A stretch of DNA of 64,000 nt from Lactifluus volemus (lineage: Eukaryota; Basidiomycota; Agaricomycetes; Russulales; Russulaceae): NCBI GenBank assembly GCA_022376515.1, contig WTXI01000065.1, positions 116,282 to 180,281 on the forward strand. The letters run 5' to 3'. A program made the translations under genes and the position numbers. The notes under the pieces were generated by a model. It was not told the DNA's origin and made no database searches. It was given only the letters and a program-made list of their open reading frames with translations. Positions 35,241 through 46,267 of the stretch are shown here, in pieces (position 1 is the stretch's first letter; each line of letters begins with the position of its first letter).

Positions 35241-36225
35241 AGCAAGTTGCCCAGGTTCGTGCAGATCAATTGGTGTGGCGATGGCGTCCCGGAGGCGAAA
35301 AAGGGTTTATTCCACACGCATTCTTCCACTGTCGCCTGTTTCTTTCGTGGAACCCATGTCGTAATCAGCGTGCGCAATGAGGTTCATTACTTTGTCTTTC
35401 TTCGCTTCCCATCCTTTCCTGATATAATTCTAGTCACCCCATCTCTGATCATGTCTTGCGTCGAGTCCACGTCAGGTGCCAAGTATTCTGCTCATAATGA
35501 GACTACGCGCAAGTTCGAACCAATTGCACCGGCTGGTACAAATCACACCCCCGTTGGCAAGGTCGATCTTGTCGCTATACGCAGCGCAGCAGGGCCCGCG
35601 CCTCCACGGCCTCCCGTACCCTCTGCTCCACGTCCCTCCGCAGTTATCCCTGCTGCACAAGGTTCAACCGTTCGTACGACCACCGTCGGCAGTGCTGCCA
35701 CTGCCGCGCAGGCACCTACGGCACCTGGGATGCGCCGAAGCAGGTCGTCACTGCTACACCTCCGCTTCCGACTGTAGTGGCCACTTCGTGTTCTGTTCCA
35801 GCTCACTCTGCGAAGTTCCTACCTCGAACGTCCCCACCAAGCCCTCTGAAGACAATCGTATTGGCCCCGTCGTGAGTCGCTCGCTCTATTCGTCTTCCCT
35901 GTTCTCTGCTCAACTCTTTCATTTTGCATAGGGTACGGCCTACACACCCGTGTCACACCCCCGCCCAGGAAATTAAGCAATCCACTCGAGGGGTGTACTC
36001 AAGCCGCTTTGGCTGCGCAATCAGTTCCTTCTCCACGCCCTGCAGCGGGTTCCGGCGGAAGGATGACTTGGAGCGAGCTTCAGGCGCTGGCAAAGAAGCG
36101 CGTCGAGGACAAAGAGGCGGCAAGTCCCCCCACTGCTTTCCCCGCGTTAGGTCATCAAGTTGTTCGTCACGCTATTCTTCAGATCATCGGTCCCTGCGTG
36201 GATGCGGGGTCATGCACATGAAGGT
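35241..36225 (+). pseudogene. Fragment of ABP1/drebrin-like actin-binding protein gene
   Basis: The sequence starts inside an ADF-homology domain: FVQINWCGDGVPEAKKGLFHTHS and RGTHVVISVRNE (35254-35375), an intron, then a segment ending SGAKYSAHNETTRKFEPIAPAG and NHTPVGKVDLVAIRSAA (35472-35590). A Pro-rich part and a second frame with DNRIGPV (35850) and then KLSN and MTWSELQALAKKR (35975-36110) follow. This is the order in fungal Abp1, a cortical actin-patch protein. Frames change near 35740 and 35960, the start and the C-terminal SH3 domain are not found, and the copy is not functional. Introns are retained. Confidence 0.62.
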
Positions 36226-36299
36226 CCGTGCTGGTAAGAATTTCTGTGGTTGACACTTGTCTGATTCCTCTAGTTCTCCTTGCTTTTTATAGGTCAGGA

Positions 36300-36871
36300 A
36301 GGTTATCTCAACAGCCAGTCTCGTGGATCATGGCTGGCGTGACATCGAAAACACGGTTTGGGTACAAGATGTGCCCTATAGGTCATCGCCTATTCCGCAT
36401 GACGCAAAGGCTGATGATTTCCCTGCCCCTCTTGAACACGTTTTGTACGCGGTCAATGTGGCACCCGCACTTGCCACTCTTGCCTCGACCGATGTAGGTT
36501 TTTACTGCGTGCACCTCCCTCTATCCCATATGCCTTATTTAGTGCATTCAAGCATCCCAACATCCCGCTTTCTGCTCTGCGCGCAGGTGCACTTCGCACA
36601 CGCTGGGACCTCTCCCGCTTGCGCCCAATTCTCATTCCAAGCGGGGAAGCATGAGGGATGGCCTGCGGTCCTCAAGACAGGACACACTTTCCTTATGCGT
36701 GCTGTTAGCCAGCACAACCCGCAGAAAGGGGCCGTCTCGCTTGAATACCAGTTTGTCCACTCTCCGGGATCGGGAACTGGTCAACACAGACCCCTTCACA
36801 GACTCCAACAGGGATTGTCAAGTGGGACGCATAGTGCCGTGTGGCTCACTGAGTTCGTTCTCTCTGCGTGA
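36300..36871 (+). pseudogene. Unidentified gene fragment after the ABP1 piece
   Basis: Codon-like text reads VDHGWRDIENTVWVQDVPYRSS and PAPLEHVLYAVNVAPALATLAS (36325-36490), then after about 100 bp that looks like an intron, AQFSFQAGKHEGWPAVLKTG and SLEYQFVHSP (36625-36770), ending at TGA 36871. I do not recognise the family. It may belong to the preceding ABP1 locus or to a different gene. No start codon is evident. Confidence 0.35.
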
Positions 36872-37092
36872 AAAGAGATTACATGGGTGAGCGAGATGAA
36901 GACAAGCGTACTTTCACACACCTAGACATTCATGTTCTCTAGCCACCACAGGAGCCCGCATATGGGGTTGCACCAATGGAACGAGGTTGGGAATGTGGGC
37001 GATGAGAGCGCGTGAGGTTGGTCTGACAATGTACCTAGATCTAGTCCTGTATCTGTTGTGCCTAGAAATTCAATATTGATACTAGAATGATA

Positions 37093-39361
37093 CTAGAATT
37101 GACTAGATTCACTAGATGTTACTAGAGCTAGTGACGCCAGTGACGCTAGTGACAATAGTGACTCCAGTATAATATCATTTTGCTGATGCACCTCTTTTCT
37201 CTCCGCGTCGGGACCAGATTGCATTTCTGCATCCAAAGCCTGGGACTTAGTAATTGACTTGAACGGAGATTGAGATCTCCTTTCCGGTTGACGGGTAGTT
37301 ACGTCAAGTTCACGGTCCATGAAATTTTCTTTACCATGGTCAACGATGAATTTGAGGATTAAGCGCTGGAAGGCTTCATTGACATAGCATAGATGGTTTC
37401 GAGGATCCGACTTTGGGACCCAATGTCTATCAACACCAAGAATGGCAGCAAGGTCGGTGATCAAACCCCGCAAGGGATTGTAGAGCGAATGGGTGACGCC
37501 GTCTGGTACCCTATTACTGAACGAATCGATTAAACCTTCCCTGGACTGGTGGGTTCCTGTTAAAAGGGTCCAGTAACCTGCGTCGATCTCTTCCTTTGGA
37601 AGTTGCCGGGGCTGCGCGACCATAGCCCAGTAAAGAAGGAGCCAAAAGACAGATTCCGCATCGTGTTCGAGTTCGTGCCTCCATTCAAGTTGTTTTCCTT
37701 GTGATTGAATACCCTCACTTTGTATCTGACGATCTGGTGTATTCTCCGGGAATTGTTTCGTTCGGTCCAAATGCTTCAAAGCATACTCTTTCGGACACTC
37801 AGGTATGGCAGGAACCAAGGCTCTCTTCCCAAGCGGCACTGGCCCTCCCCGTTCAACAGCTCTTGCAATGAAAAGAGGTGTTCCCTGGTTAAATTAGAGT
37901 GAGGGAAGCTTACACATAAGGATGTGCACGCAACTCACGGTTCGGATGATCTTAGGACTCGTTTCAGCTTCTAAGTACTCCGCTAGGTCAAAGTCAACAA
38001 GGAGCATCGATGTTTCAAGGGCATCTTTCCTACGTCCAATCTTTGTTAGCAACTATCCAATCATGGCTTTATATGCATACTTCTCATCCAGGAGATGCCT
38101 GGCAAAGTAGATCGGATAATTCGGATTACGGGGATCAGACCGGATGTCCCGCGACAGCGACGAATTCTTGATATACAAGACGTTGCCTGAGCTAACGTCC
38201 CGATGGAGGACCTTGCACTCGCACCGCAAATACCGCAATACTTGCAAAACATGTGAGCAGATTGTGTTGCAACAGAGGCCCAAATACCTTCTAGAACGTC
38301 AAACAACACCTCCAACAATTTACGCAGTGTAGGGATACTTGTGAAGGGTGAACCTCTGTCTTCAAGACCCAAGCGGTGCTTGCGCCTTCCTTCAGACAGA
38401 GGAGTGTCAATGAATTCGTTATGTTCGACCACCACGACGCCGGGCACCGGCCGCGGACTATGAACATGCTGTTTAAGGATTGTGGCTTCATCAAAACCAA
38501 TTCGGCAAAGCTGATCTTTGAGTACGGTGATGCCTTTCGGGTCTTGAGAATTTAAATTGGAGAACACATGCGTACGGGTTCCGAACGGGTTTTTGGCATA
38601 GATGTGAGAGAACTCGGCTATGTGTTCATCTTTCTCACACTTGATGCGTATGGTGAACTTTGCCTGTTCTCCGTCGGGCTCGGTCCTGATAAACGATGGA
38701 TCTGCAAAGTGTGCAGGCTTGTAGAGGCGATAAATGAACGCGTACAACGACTTGTGAATGTCGTTTCCGTCCCAAGGGACATAGAGTTTCCGTATTCCGA
38801 AGCCGCCAATCCCCAAAAGGAACGTGAGCCCGGAGGGGGAGGTGAGTAGGCCTTGAGCGACGTGAAGGTTTGGTCTTGCCAGAAGAAGGTAGTGGAGATA
38901 TGAAATCGCTTTATTATACTGATCTTCAGGTTTCTCACCCTTCGATGCCTTCTCCCCTGCCAGTTGAATAAATGGCCAGGGACCGACACCGTTATTCCAG
39001 TCTTCCTTAAAGGCAGCGGTGATGTCGGGCCTGCACTCTGTATCCACAACGTGTCCAGGTGGTGTTTTGCTTCCCGTATCCTCGAACTGTAGGATATCGT
39101 GCTCTTCAAGAGAATAAAGGGAAATCATATGTCGGCAAAAAAGGCCAAACACAGAAAAAGGTAGTGCTCACGCATGAAGTCCCCAATGAATCTGGCCATT
39201 TCGTTGGCCGCAGCAGGAAAGGTCTTAAAAGTAAGAGACTGTTCCCATTTCTGAGGTGGTTTGGGCATCGAGGAAGTGTCGCCATTGAACAAAAACTGGA
39301 TGAAGTCCTCTGCCTTTATAAACACTTCTTCACGGTATTTGCCCAAATCTATGGAGAGCAT
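37093..39361 (-). CDS. FunK1 fungal protein kinase, intact
   Basis: Five exons on the minus strand keep phase: 39361-39172, 39103-38288, 38240-38081, 38029-37939, 37884-37093, giving 682 codons. The kinase core has LHRDVSSGNVLY (catalytic loop, about 38200), LLVDFDLAEYLEAET with DFD where most kinases have DFG (about 37985), and RTGTPLFIARAVERG (activation segment to APE-like part, about 37870). These are typical of FunK1, a kinase family expanded in multicellular basidiomycetes, whose substrates are unknown. The intron before the DFD exon has a textbook branch site (TTGCTAAC). The last ~15 codons come from a CTAG-rich repeat. It stands out as a complete gene among broken fragments. Its start lies 82 bp from the divergent MCM2 fragment. 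Confidence 0.82.
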
Positions 39362-39442
39362 AATGCAGTCCTGTAGGAATACTCGCAGATGACATGGTCG
39401 CTGGCGTTTTGCGTCACACTTTGTGAAAAAGGGTAACAGAGA

Positions 39443-40641
39443 ATGACGTCAGTAACCGATGATATAATTCAGTCAATCAAGTCTAACCAGACTCGTCGTA
39501 ACAAGCGTCCTAGATCTCCTGGCCTCCCAGAAAGCTCTCCCTCCCCCTCCCGTCTGCCATTGTCACGTCGGGACTCATCTTTGCCTCCATCGTCACCTCT
39601 CCCACCCTTCTCGGACACAGATGGGGATAGTGTTGATGATCGCGATGCAGTCAGGGATGTCATTGGGGCGGAGGATGATGGCGAAGGCGAGGGACTCTTC
39701 GGCCCAGGTATCGAAGAGCACGTCCTACCCGTCTGACACCGCTTTGTAGGACACTCCTGCTCACGGGAGATAACATAATGACTAGGCTGAAAATTGAGTT
39801 GCTCGATACGTGACCCCATGTCCACGGCCACGCGACGTGCGGCGGAGGCTAAAGTGCGTCAACGAGACCGCTTAGAACGTGGGAGCCGTCGTGGCATGCG
39901 CGCCGCCAATCGGAGCCCTGCACCTACCTTCTTCGATGGCAACATGCTGGCGTTGATGACGATGACGAATCTGGCTGCTTTCCGGAATACGGACCCGTGC
40001 GCATCGGCAGTATGACGAGCAGCGAGACATCGATGATATGGAAGGAATCGAAGACGTACGTTTTTGCAGTGCTTTTTTTTGGCTCTATGAGATCGTGTAA
40101 AACCTCTTTTACCGATGATCCGGAGCAGGAAGTGCCTTTGGAACAGTTGAGCGACATCAAGGCGAAATCGGTCCTCGAATGGATCGCCAATGATCATGTT
40201 CGACGATCTATCGTGAAACATTTTCGTCAGTTCTTGATGACCTACGTCGATGAGCGTGGCGCTTATGTCTATGGCCAACGTATCCGCAATCTTGGCGAAA
40301 GTTCGTCTTTTATAAAGCCATAGGATCTAAGCATGCTGACCTGTTTGTAGACAATTCTAAATCACTCGAAGTCTCATACCTCCACCTGGCGCTATCCAAG
40401 CCCATCCTTGCCTACTTTCTCACCGACTCGCCTGCCGCCATGCTCACTGCCTTTTGTGAGGTCGCCCTCGCTGCCATTCTAGTGTACTACATTCCGAAGT
40501 CCGTTCGGATCACTGACCTACCGTTAGGCTCTTCGCTGCGCGATCTCCGTACGAGCAACTTGAATAACCTCGTTCGCAAGTCTGTCGTCGTGATCAGGCG
40601 GACGAGTGTATTCCCACAGCTCAAGTACGTCAAATTCGACT
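39443..40641 (+). pseudogene. 5' fragment of MCM2 replication licensing gene
   Basis: Reading frames match the N-terminal part of MCM2, a subunit of the replicative helicase. There is a Ser/Pro/Asp-rich start (RRNKRPRSPGLPESSPSPS, 39490-39545), RRAAEAKVRQRDRLERGSRRGMRAA (39835-39915), then EVPLEQLSDIKAKSVLEWIA and KHFRQFLMTYVDERGAYVYG (40130-40275), an intron, and SLEVSYLHLALSKPILAYFL, LRDLRTSNLNNLVRKS and FPQLKYVKFD (40365-40640). It stops where the zinc-finger part should begin, so the ATPase domain is absent. There are small deletions (after LVYY) and frame breaks around 39735-39830 and 39960-40060. Introns are present, so this is a DNA-level copy. Confidence 0.78.
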
Positions 40642-41040
40642 GAGTCAACAAATACAAAATCCATGGAAAGAGTTTCTACGAAACCGCGGTGGCTCTTCAC
40701 TACTGTACTGCTAGGAGTTCATGCTAGTGCGTACTAGTACTCCTGAGGTAAGCAAGGTGACAGGAATGCTTCTGTGATGAGTTGAAGGTGGTTGGGATGA
40801 GGTTGACTATCTAGAAACCAAGTACAGTTACTGTAGTTTGAGAGAAAGGGGCACGGTGAAGGCGTGGGAATTGCATGCTACAGACGCGCGCGTCGTAATT
40901 TTCGTGACTGACTCTGGAAGGGACTGCGATGCAAGGCCTCGACCCAGGTCCTTCAAAGTCGCGCATCCTCACCTCCAACGGGTTCATTACTCATTCCTCT
41001 CTTCTCCCAGCGAGCTGGTCAGAGAGCAGCGGATTACTCA
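40642..41040. other. Spacer with a short CTAG-rich stretch
   Basis: No gene is recognised. 40700-40815 contains several CTAG/ACTAGT motifs like those at 33510-33720. The right end leads into the condensin promoter homology. Confidence 0.35.
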
Positions 41041-41590
41041 AGCATATCTGACTGGCAACAACAGCTAACGACTGCCAAATGGCGAGTGAATTGGTCTCTA
41101 GAGGGATCTTCAGGTTCTACAAGATTCAGGGGACTATTCAGACCACGAACGTAACATACGGTCGCTGCAACCAGGCGGGATTGACGCTTTGCTTCAACGT
41201 GTGTCAAACGCTTTCACTGAGATCCTCCGCTCATCGTTTATTACAGGGGCTGTCCAAGCCATAGCAGATCCTTCGAAGCCGTCACATTTCCAAATACATC
41301 CTCAAATGCGTCGATGCCATGCCCGCTATCTTAATGAACAAATTACTCGACGTTATCACGTCTGGCGCTGCCGCAGAGGTCGATGCCGCCGCGCACAACA
41401 TCGATCACAAAGACCAGCAGACGTGCAACCCCTTTGAAGATCCCTTTGCACTACCACACACTTGCTCTCCAGATCCTTCAAGTTGGGCAAAGATGTTCAA
41501 CCGCTGCAATCAGATCCACTGGACTCAGCAAAGCCTGTCCGCGGGAATCAACAGAACCCATCACCTCCTGGGTATCCCAGTTTAGAGAAA
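41041..41590 (+). pseudogene. 5' fragment of condensin subunit CND1 (copy f3)
   Basis: Matches the lead-in (CTGGCAACAACAGCTAACGACTGCC), start codon (ATGGCGAGTG, 41079), exon 1, first intron and part of exon 2 of the CND1 gene, ending near 41420 to 41590 in text shared with copy f1 (CTCAGCAAAGC..TGTCCGCGG, CCCATCACCTCCT). Losses within exon 1 (TTTGATCTCCAAGAGGAG is shortened) and within exon 2 (a gap before CAAATGCGTCGATG) break the frame. It lies directly left of the acyltransferase fragment, as f1 does. Confidence 0.75.
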
Positions 41591-41644
41591 AGTGTAGAAA
41601 CAAACCCACGATAAAACTCTTCCCAGTCGTCTAATCAGCATTCC

Positions 41645-42075
41645 CCCTCAGTGATCCAGTTTCCTCCAGAATCGCTCCTCCAGTTTTACCCTCTATGTCA
41701 TCCCCCACCTGCGAGCTCCACTTTAACGCACTCTCCTTCCCCCTCACGCCCATTCCGATGTCCCCACTCAGCCCACAGAGAATTTAAGTCCACCATCCTC
41801 ACGTCCATTCTTTCACGCTCCCTTCAGCTCTCCATCTGTAACAGTTAGCAACTCCCGTCGCATCATATTCACCGGCAGGGAATGGTTTGGTGGCTGGGAT
41901 GCCGAACCCTGCCTGTGGTCATGCGCTTCTAACCTCTCTCACTTTCGCTGATGCGGCTTTTATGAGGGCTGGGTAACTAGCCATCAATTACTTTTTCTAC
42001 TTTGGTGCTGAAAACGGTCACAGTGAAACGCAACTTCTTGGGATGAGTTCTCCCGAGATTCGAATAAGCCCGTAG
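41645..42075. repeat. Inverted partner of the block at 1925-2270
   Basis: Reverse complement of 1925-2270, with some length difference. No gene is recognised. See that entry for matching landmarks. Confidence 0.8.
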
Positions 42076-42141
42076 ACAACGTCCTACTTCGACGCTTCTA
42101 CGCGTCAACGATCAGCTCATATTGATTTTCGTGTCCGCGTG

Positions 42142-42428
42142 CCATGTTAGCCGCCTTCCTTCTCTCCGCGGTAGCCCACGAACTGGTCATGGCCGTAGTC
42201 ACCAAGATAATCAGGTGGTGCTCCAGCCAAACCTCCCTCCTTGTCATTTGTGAAAAGATTAATTTGTTCGAACGTGGAAACAGATTGGATATCTTTGTGC
42301 TGCAACTCATCCAGATTCCCATGATCGCTGTTGCACGGTTGCTAGCGATCAGGGGTAAAAAGTTCTTGGGCAACGCGACCTTGTATGCGGGTCTCTCGTT
42401 ACTGTGCATAGCATACGCCTTTTACTGA
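42142..42428 (+). pseudogene. 3' fragment of sterol O-acyltransferase, uninterrupted copy
   Basis: Same piece as 2325-3139 but without the transposon. FLLSAVAHELVMAVVTKIIR (about 42151-42212) carries the active-site His of the MBOAT acyltransferases. An intron (GTGGTG..AACAG) follows, then DIFVLQLIQIPMIAVARLLAI and KKFLGNATLYAGLSLLCIAYAFY to TGA 42428. Only the last exons are present and the piece lacks the rest of the gene. It serves as the empty-site reference for the Tc1/mariner insertion. Confidence 0.72.
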
Positions 42429-42806
42429 TACTGTCTTGTGTCGGGCTTTATCGTAACGTACAGTTTCTTGCAGTGTCGCTTAACACCTAGGTACTAATAT
42501 CGGTTTGAAAAAGGCGCCTTGTCTTTATTCAAGCGTAAAATGGTCAGACTCGGAAGCTCGAGTTACCGAAAGTGAACCCAGGAACATATGATTATCGATC
42601 ACCACAAACGTAACGTTGGCGCCCGCTGAGCGCGAGATGGTGCAGATAAGGTGCCCTTAGAAGGCATAATGCAGGCACAGGCAAGGGCACATGCTTACCT
42701 CAAGGCACAACGACTCTCAACCTCTCGCAAGCGTCTTTCACTTTCTTACTGTCTTCAAAAGCTATCCAGATGACCCCGAATCCGTATGCCAAAGTCTCCT
42801 ATCCTT
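42429..42806. promoter_or_regulatory. Spacer upstream of NLR C
   Basis: Homologous to 3140-3566, without the MITE. It includes GAAAAAGGCGCCTTGTCTTTATTC, a local imperfect palindrome (AAGGCGCCTT), shared with 3207-3230. It is the presumed promoter region of the NLR family. Confidence 0.5.
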
Positions 42807-45800
42807 ATGTCTCCCGCTGTTAACCATTACTACAGCTCAGGTTCTCAAATATCCGACATGAGGCACAGCAGCCGCGCTCAGGTCACCGCAACGCAAGTAG
42901 GCTCGCATACGCTCCGGGTTACTGGTACGTACTCCCTTTGTGGTCGTGCTCTGAGAGGTAGTAAATATATTTCCCTTGCCAGTCGTCAGAGCGTGCAACG
43001 TGCCGCGTTTCAAGACCCTCTGGAGAAAAGGAAAGTTTTACGTCACTGTGACTTGCGGGGCGACGACGAGGCAGACACGATCTGTGGAGAGAAGGGAGAA
43101 TATCGTAGAATGGAACGAGAATCTAGACACCTTGTGAGAAATTCCCATGTTTATTTCTATTAACGGCTGAGTCTCCAGCAGCATTGTACAATCCCAATCT
43201 GATATTACAGTGTCTCTTTATGTGGAAAGGCCCAAAGCGAAAGACATTCTTATCGGAAATCAGAGGATAGCCTGTGATCCACCTCGGGGTTCGTCTCATG
43301 ATTGTTTTGGACTTTTACTCTTGCTTCTGGCTGATCACCCTACATGAAGAACTCGACATTGTTTTCGGTAATGCAGATGGACATTCGAAACAGACAAAGG
43401 AGCTGGCCACAGTCTTAACGGTCACTGTGTCTTCAAACGCAAGTCGGACAGCGACAGTCAACACCCCGAATCTCATACCGGGCAACCCTGTCACTGAAGG
43501 AGGCGCTCCACGTCACATTGTCCAATTTGACGCTGAATCCGCGCAACCCACGACAGTTGCTGCTCCTCGATCTGATTTTTCCAAGACGGGTGACCTCGTT
43601 GACAGCGGCAGCGGCACTCCTGTGGGAACAGTGCCGACAGCCAGCCGGGATGTCACGCATCCCGATCGCGCTGAGGAAGCTATGGATGCGGTCACAATCT
43701 GGGAAAGTGCCGTTGATGTTATGAAGCAGGTCGTGGACACCGTCAGTCCAATCCTCAAAGATGTATGTCCCATACATTTCTTCTCTACTATTCACCGAAC
43801 TAATTGCTGCCCCTCAGCGTGCCAGATCGGCATCGGCTCAGCTCTCCAACATTCCCGAGGTGCGCGCCCTTGCCTTGTTGGATGAACTAGAACGCTCACC
43901 CTTTTTTGGCTTGTTGGCAGGACTTGGTACACAAGTTACGGCATGACGGCAACTTCCGATACTACTTGAGGCGATACTGAATTCATTTCAATTCACAAAT
44001 GAGGACGGTTTGAGGAACATCCAACCAGAATCAACGCAAGCAAATATTCTCATTGAGATGCTGAAGTGCGTCTCCGATTGTGCCGATTCTATCAAATCGT
44101 ACGCGTTTGCCGCCGGATCGAATGCCAAGAGGGATGAACAAGTCGGTACGTTATCCTGACCTGACCTCTCTCATCGCCTCTGATCAATATGTGATTTTCA
44201 GCAAAGCTGGCTTCAAAAAATGTTGAACGCTTCCGCGAGGTCGTCGACCGATTACGAGATCTACGGGACAATTCTTCACAGATGTTACTGTCCCCGCTAC
44301 GCTGTTGTCTCTGAAATGCGAAACGATGTGAGAACACAGGAAACGGAAACGGAAATGGATATGTCGAATCAAGCATCGGAAGCTGGTGCGTCATTCTCAC
44401 AGTCCCAAAGCCGTAGATTATCGGTTTGACCAGAGTAAAATAGAATTGAATGCAATAATCGGGGAAAGCCCTCTTTTGGGAGGATGGCATTCAAAGATAG
44501 ACAGGGCTGTTATCGAGACACACGCAAACATTTCTTGGACCACATCGTCGAGTGGGTCAAGAATCCCGAATCCGACCGCGGCCTCCTTCTCCTTGGCCAG
44601 GCAGGCACAGGAAAGTCCTCAATTGCACATGAGATCGCACTTCAATTCGACGAGACGTCACGGTATCTCAGTTCTTATGTTGCTTTTGTGCGGAAGGAGA
44701 AAGCCAAGGAGTCCAGCGACGAGGCTTATCATTTCTTTACGACGCTTGCCCGCGGCCTCTCCGATCGCTATCCTCAGTTCAAGCTCGCCCTCAAGAGGGC
44801 TATTGCAAGTGATCCATCTTTTGGGACTACCCGAGATCCTCGTAGACTTTTTACACGGCTCCTCGTTATTCCACTCAAGAGCGTACCACTTGTTGATCCA
44901 ATTCTCATCATCATCGATGGGTTGGATGAAAGTGGTATCACAATTGGCGGAGATGCACTGCATACGTTTCTTGCCGAACGTCTCATCGACCTCCCGTCGA
45001 ACGTTCGCATCCTCATCACGTCGAGGTCGGAAGATGACATCGAACAGGCATTCGCCAAGGCGGAGTCCGTCCACACACTGTACATGGATGACGACCACAT
45101 GGCTGCCAATACGACACAAGATATTAGCTTGTATATTCAGAGCAAGCTCCGCAAGGACGTGTTCGATGACCATGGTAGCAAGCTAGTGCAGGCGTCACAG
45201 GGCTTGTTTCAATGGGCGGCCGTTGCATGTGGTTTCATCACCAGCCCTGCCAATCTTGGCCTTAGCTACCACGAATGTGTACAGCGTCTGTTGGCACCCT
45301 CTCGAGGTCTCAGTGGCGAAGGTCCGCTGGACAATTTGTACGAAGAAGTGCTCCAATGGTACTTTAATTCAGATCAAACCCAAGTTCTATTTCGGTCCAT
45401 CATGGGACAACTTTTTGCTGCAGTCGAACCCCTCTCTATCAATTCTTTGATTGCTCTGCGACAGCATGCACCGGTTGTTCACCCCCAAGATTCCAACCTG
45501 GTCCTCAGAATTCTCCGCTGCCTCGGCTCGCTGCTGAGTAACGTCACTTCACATGATCAAACGCGCCCCATCCTTCCCCTCCATACATCATTCCGTGACT
45601 TTCTGACTAGCAAGACGAGCAAGGTGTTTTATGTCGACCTTACGGATGCCCACCATGATTTGTCGCATTCCTGCCTTGGTTTAATGCTCGATGGCCTCAA
45701 ATTCAACATGTGCAGACTGGAGTCGTCATATCTCGCCAACAGCGACGTCCCAGACTTGGAATCCCGAATCACCAAATATATTCCGTCTGCTCTACAATAT

Positions 45801-46267
45801 GGTTGCATTTACTGGAGCGATCATTTGTGTCGTCGTCTTGCCTTCGATCACGAGGTCCTCAATAAGGTTCGATCGCTCTTCGAAACAAAGTTTCTGTTTT
45901 GGCTGGAGGTGCTTAGTGTCAAGAAGAGTGTCGGCGTTGGTTCACGAGCATTGTCGTCCTTGTCGGTATGGTTGCTGCGCGAGGTATGTACACCGCATAT
46001 TTGAATGTGACGTGTAGTGACTTGAGCGTGGAATCGCAATAGCGTTCACAAACGGAAGTGAAGAATTTGTTGGGATTGGCGAAGGATGCATCTTCATTCG
46101 TGCGGTATTTCGGAAAGGCGGTGGCAAGAAGTGCACCACATATCTACGTCTCTGCCCTGCCTTTCACGCCAACCTCTTCCCAGATCCTTCATCAATACCT
46201 TCCCCAATTTCCTCGGACATTGAGGTTGGAACGCGGGCGGTTGTCGCATTGGCCTGAATTGGAAATG

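Noticed and set aside
44658..45173. 171-codon minus-strand frame opposite the NACHT exon (also at 5380-5928 and 15503-16018)
   Set aside because: It is an antisense shadow of a conserved coding exon and present in all paralogs only because the sense frame is conserved.
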